From Dryococelus australis (taxonomy: Eukaryota > Arthropoda > Insecta > Phasmatodea > Phasmatidae), in the NCBI GenBank assembly GCA_029891345.1, contig CM056997.1:219914172-219978171 (forward strand): a DNA stretch of 64,000 nucleotides, written 5' to 3'. The position numbers and the translations under genes were made by a program. Positions 60,190 through 64,000 of the stretch are shown piece after piece. The notes beneath the pieces are model-generated. The model was not told the DNA's origin, ran no database searches, and worked only from the letters and a program-made list of their open reading frames with translations. Position 1 is the stretch's first letter; each line of letters opens with the position of its first letter.

Positions 60190-60937
60190 GCATCTACTAA
60201 AATGACCTGTTTGACCACACTTGTAGCAAGAAGCCTGGACACTGAAACCACGGAGACTCTGGTGACTTACCACATTTTGAGCAACTGCCTTGTTGGCACA
60301 GGTTAGGTTGGTAGCCTTCTTGCTGGGAGGGCTCATCTATGGGGCGAATGGGTTGTGTTCTAGCGTTCTTAGTCAGTTTTACTGCTTCGACACTGGTGTC
60401 CCCAGAATTACGCACTGATGCTTCACTGTTTCGGCCTAACGTATTCGCTGGATGGTTTTTCCAATGTCAAGTCATGATCCAATTGTAGTGTTTTGGACAG
60501 TGCATCGTTTGCTACTCCAATCATGAAGATAGTAATAATTTGTTCTTCATTCAACTTTTGAAGTTCACATGTTTTTGCCAGCTTAAATACATCATTGATG
60601 AATGCATCTGCTAACTCGCCATTTATTTGTCGTCGCTTGAAAAACTTGGTCCTCTCATATACTATGTTTTTTCTCACAGTGAAGAACTTGTCAAATTTTT
60701 TTTACTCTTTCATACTTCTTACTCTCCTCTGCAGTTAGGAGAAACAAATCCAGCATGTTGTCCGCCTCCGGCCCCATGCAATATAGCAGCATATTAACTT
60801 GGACATCTTCTGATTTGTTGTCCAATTCTGATGCTTTGCTAAAACGTTCAAACTGCTTGATGCACTTACTCCATTCCGTCAAGGTACGGAAATTGACATT
60901 TTTGGGTGGAACAACTTGGAATTGTACCTATGCCATG
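60190..60937 (-). pseudogene. gag fossil of Gypsy D
   Basis: Capsid-like stretch TEWSKCIKQFERF...LLYCMGPEADNML (60882-60760) and RTKFFKRRQINGELADAF (about 60665-60610), the W-x-x-x-x-x-x-F ... F-x-x-R-x-Q form of this lineage, followed by a knuckle CYKCGQTGHFSRCC (C-x2-C-x4-H-x3/4-C, about 60232-60191). Confidence 0.72.
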
Positions 60938-61087
60938 TTCTGTATACAACTTGTAAACACAGATACTTTTGTTGTAACATGTCCCGGCACGTAAGAGAAT
61001 ATCGCACAAATATGTTACCGGCTGGAACAAATACCTCTGAAACACAATGGCACCAAATCGTCATACATTGAATGACTTCTGATGCCA

Positions 61088-61229
61088 TGTAGTGTTATGC
61101 ACTCACATGTGAGTACCGATCCTTGCATGGTTACCACGGGCAGACTGGCGCCAGTTGCTGCCAACTTCTGTCTCATTCTCTACCCATAACCCTACTAAAG
61201 TACAGTAACAATAAAATGTGTTTCCATCA
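61088..61229 (-). repeat. Presumed 5' LTR of Gypsy D
   Basis: On the minus strand it starts TGATGGAAACACATTTTATT and ends ACACTACA, right before a TGGCATCAGAAG primer-binding-like site. Short LTRs are usual in this lineage. The outer limit is a guess because no second LTR is in the window. Confidence 0.42.
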
Positions 61230-62004
61230 GTACTTCCTAAAAATTTAAATATTTCAATGGGCAACGTTTAATTTGCATATGGCATACAAAAAACTCTGTT
61301 AAAACAATATTTTAACTAGGAAATATTTTGTTTCTGCCATTTCCAACACATCGCTGCTCTCACTGTTTGTAATTTGTATTGAATACGACATAAATATTAC
61401 AAGTTATAGAAGATAGTATGTTAAAGTTTCTTTTATTCAAAAATATAATACTTTAAAGTTAATAACAGTGTTATATAATATATAAATATTATTTGTGGTA
61501 TACAAGTTAATTAAAAACCAGTTTAACATGTTACTCATAGGGTGATTTCTCAAAGGTTTGTTTCAAAACATGTGAAGAAACCTTGACTGGACTATGTCAG
61601 ATAGGTAGGCTTGAGTGCAAGGCAGGGAAAAATCAGTACAGTATACAGTGCACAGTATGGTTTGAAGACCTATTCTGGATTTACCTTGTGAGTGTAAGAT
61701 GTAGAGAATGATCTTCCTAGAACATAGAATGATCTTACTAGAACATCAGAAGTTTAATTTTTACATTTTTTGGTGCTATTTCACATTTTTTGTAAGTGTC
61801 ATGCTGTTACTTTGTAATTTTAGTGTTCATTGTAGGGCTCTATTGCAGCTCTAATGTAAAATTCCCATTTTGTGATGTTGGTCTTTACCAAGTCACTGTA
61901 TTTTATTTAACAAGGGCAGTTTCACTGGTGTGTACACAAAATGTGCCCACAGAAATTACTGTTTTGTGATAGTAAAATCCATGTGGGCACTGTTTCTGTT
62001 TCAG
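61230..62004 (+). other. End of BSDC1 intron 2
   Basis: AT-rich sequence without transposon traces, ending in the pyrimidine-rich acceptor of exon 3. Confidence 0.45.
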
Positions 62005-62121
62005 TCCAGTGAGGTGTATCAGTTTGTGAAGAGGGACCTGGATGAGTTTTCTACTGCTGTGAAATTTGAAGCAAGCAACGTTGTTTCCTCCACCACTACT
62101 GTGCTTAAAGATAAGTTGCGG
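62005..62121 (+). CDS. BSDC1: BSD domain-containing protein 1, exon 3
   Basis: Acceptor CTGTTTCAG ending at 62004, donor GTATGT at 62122; 117 bp, phase 0 at both ends. It codes for 39 residues starting SSEVYQFVKRDLDEFSTAV and ending TTTVLKDKLR, which continues the exon 2 peptide and parallels human BSDC1 (KEKSSEALEFMKRDLTEFTQVV ... ASVVKEKL). This N-terminal helical region precedes the BSD domain. The gene continues past the right edge of the window, so this record holds only the first 63 residues. Confidence 0.88.
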
Positions 62122-63319
62122 GTATGTGTTTAAACTTCACACAGTTTTTTAGGATTTGGTCACTTCTGGTCAAGTCAGTCAGTTATAATTTTTATCATCT
62201 GGTTATATAATATTTGTATTAAAGTTATTGCAGAGTTATTTATTGTATTTGATGGGAATTGGCCATTCAATTAGTAATAAAAAATTGAATGGTAGAGTGA
62301 ATAAAGTCAATGTTGATCATGTCGAGGAAAGAAAAGGCAGCGAAGACAAGGCCAATGAATTAATTAGTTTGTCATTATAAAGTCTTGTCTGTCACAAAAT
62401 AGAATTGATTCATAATTATGTGGTCCATAATTACATGCATTATCAGTATAAGTACTATTAACTGCATTCACAGCCTTAACAAATATGTGATTTGTGAGCC
62501 TTATGTTTAAAGTGTCAGTCCTGAACATTTTAACATGTCCAGAAATCAAATACATAGAATCTTTGAGAGATAGCAGAAACTTCGCCAATTTAAACCTTAT
62601 CATTTATTTATACATAACTTATATATCAAGCTGTATATAATATGTGCAGTTGCATTGTCCGAAATTTCTCTGAGGGAGGGTTTACACTTAATAAAGGGTA
62701 GGGAGGGATGTTATATTGGTGTTACCGGTTCTGATGCATGATGCACTGCTCACAGTGCAAATGTGTATAAACTGTTCAAATAGGAACACAATAATGAAAC
62801 CTTAATTTTTTCAATATTAAAAAATTTACAAACATGAATTGTCTCTAGTAATTTTATTCATCCTTTGCAGAACTCCTATAACACTTGATAATAAACAATC
62901 ACTCATTCTATCATTTAAAATTACTAATTCACAGAGCCCAATATAATGCATTAAGAGCTTGATTAACTGGTAAACCTCCAATAATTATACTCAAGTATGA
63001 GAACAATTAAAATAATAATCTGTATATAAATGACATGTAAACCAGTTGTATTCAGTGGGCCGCATTAAGCCGAGACTAAATTTATATTCGCTAACTGCAA
63101 TTTACTTCGTAAACAACTAAAACAACTTATAAAATTTGAGAATATTACATTGAAACGGCCTACAAATGCCTTAAGAACAAACAACAAACAGGTACTTGCA
63201 TAATTGGCTGCACTAAGCCCTGACTAGAATAAAAAACAATGTATGGAATCATTATCATAAAGGTTTAAACTTGAAGTTTGGAAAATAAAGGAAATACACA
63301 TGCATAATAGCCATAGATA
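62122..63319 (+). other. BSDC1 intron 3 (start), nothing recognised
   Basis: Begins with the donor GTATGT. AT-rich, no coding frame or known repeat seen. Confidence 0.4.
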
Positions 63320-63971
63320 ATATTATAACCAAGTTGCCGTGGAAGACCTTGTTAACAATGCTGCTATTTCCAGTGCAGAAAATTCAATACCTAGCACACC
63401 AAAGAGTAATGATTCCCTCAACTCTATTCAAAATGACTGCATTGGATTTAGGAACACTTCACTCCAAGTTGGTACTATCTCTGGTGTAGCTCCCATATAT
63501 TTAACTAGTTGTAATGTGACTGCAGAAATTGTAAATAATGAAACTGAGGCTGACATATTCCCTGGTTTTGTCAGTAACTTGACTCAGCAGCTAATGACAC
63601 AAGACCTTTTTTGTGTAATAGTGCGTATGCTGCAGCGAATTGATAGCCATTTAGAAACAAGTCAACAGAAAATTACTAGTCAGTTAGAGGCACGTCAACA
63701 ATATATGACTTGTCTTTTAGAGGCAAATAAGCAACAAATTAGGAGCCAGCTTGAGTCTAGTCAGTGGGAATTAAAACTAGGGCAGCAGAATTTAGGAGAC
63801 TCGTTGCACGCCAACATACAATCCTTACATACAGAATTTCAAACTCAGCTATATGCGTGTGGTGAATCAGTAATTACCAAAGTCGTGAGTGATATGTTCC
63901 CCAAACTAGAACATGTTACTAGCAGAGTTAACAGTACCATAGAAGTGTGCAATATGAGACAATCAAACTGA
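63320..63971 (+). pseudogene. Glutamine-rich coiled-coil open frame, gag-like
   Basis: An open plus frame of about 217 codons with no ATG near its start (first in-frame ATG at 63594). The first half is Ser/Asn/Thr-rich; the second has heptad-like runs SHLETSQQKITSQLEARQQ, LLEANKQQIRSQLESSQ and LHTEFQTQL. This resembles the N-terminal coiled-coil part of gag proteins from some arthropod LTR retrotransposons. No zinc knuckle or pol is reached before the window ends. An exon of a host gene is less likely; it does not match BSDC1. Treated as a fossil gag. Confidence 0.45.
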
Positions 63972-64000
63972 TTCTGAACTAATCGAGCTCAAACAATCTA

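Larger units (their letters stand above)
59265..61229 (-). mobile_element. Ty3/Gypsy element D, 5' half, fossil
   Basis: Minus-strand Gypsy: short 5' LTR (61229-61088, tentative), primer-binding-site-like TGGCATCAGAAGTCA (61087-61073), gag (about 60937-60190), protease (about 60100-60030) and the first part of RT (59834-59265). It ends inside RT. Style of gag and pol is that of the K02A2.6-like Gypsy lineage common in invertebrates. About five to ten breaks; moderately old. Confidence 0.78.

Noticed and set aside
63339-63971. Long right-edge frame as BSDC1 exon 4
   Set aside because: The sequence does not resemble the BSDC1 region expected after exon 3 and has retroelement gag character.

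Overview
The window is a repeat-rich, AT-rich piece of an animal genome, most likely an arthropod with a large genome (insect or crustacean; I cannot narrow it further). The reasons are an intron-containing host gene with GT-AG splice sites, several decayed Ty3/Gypsy elements, an insect-retrovirus-like envelope gene, Jockey-like LINEs, a Polinton-like fossil, a Mutator/YqaJ transposon gene, and many mini- and microsatellites. Nothing looks prokaryotic, and I see no CRISPR array, rRNA or convincing tRNA.

Host gene: only one is recognisable. Three plus-strand exons (24669-24688, 25001-25052, 62005-62121) give the N-terminus of BSDC1 (BSD domain-containing protein 1). Intron 1 is 312 bp and intron 2 is about 37 kb. 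Everything between 25.1 and 62.0 kb therefore sits inside one intron. The BSD domain and the rest of the gene lie beyond the right edge.

Left part (1-24.6 kb): a Polinton-like capsid-gene fossil on the minus strand at the edge; a non-autonomous Harbinger-like DNA element (1721-3578); then two inverted copies of an unidentified repeat, here called X (4560-6240 and 18050-21655), that flank a block of two decayed Gypsy elements (A and B, 6.2-18.05 kb). A small RTE-tail-like insertion sits between A and B, and a 1.9-kb insertion splits the right X copy. A (TA)n tract, a minus-strand Jockey RT fragment and a (TCA)n tract precede BSDC1.

Intron 2 (25.05-62.0 kb): LINE copy A (25.2-28.5 kb) carries a 25-bp, 36-copy minisatellite that grew out of its own RT coding sequence. 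A 63/64-bp minisatellite follows at 29.75 kb. A minus-strand Mutator-type transposase fused to a YqaJ nuclease (34.4-36.2 kb) is next. A pair of 1.48-kb LTR-like direct repeats (39.9-44.0 kb) ends in a 41-bp minisatellite. Then come a minus-strand envelope-bearing retroelement fossil (48.75-50.88 kb), a plus-strand Gypsy element C with a 3' LTR (50.9-56.5 kb), LINE copy B (56.7-59.0 kb), and a minus-strand Gypsy element D (59.3-61.2 kb).

Right edge: after BSDC1 exon 3, intron 3 holds a long glutamine-rich, coiled-coil-like open frame (63320-63971) that resembles a retroelement gag. The transposable elements are decayed, so apart from BSDC1 nothing here is likely to act as a working pathway. 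The most unusual features are the RT-derived minisatellite with higher-order structure, the transposase-YqaJ fusion, and the inverted X arms.
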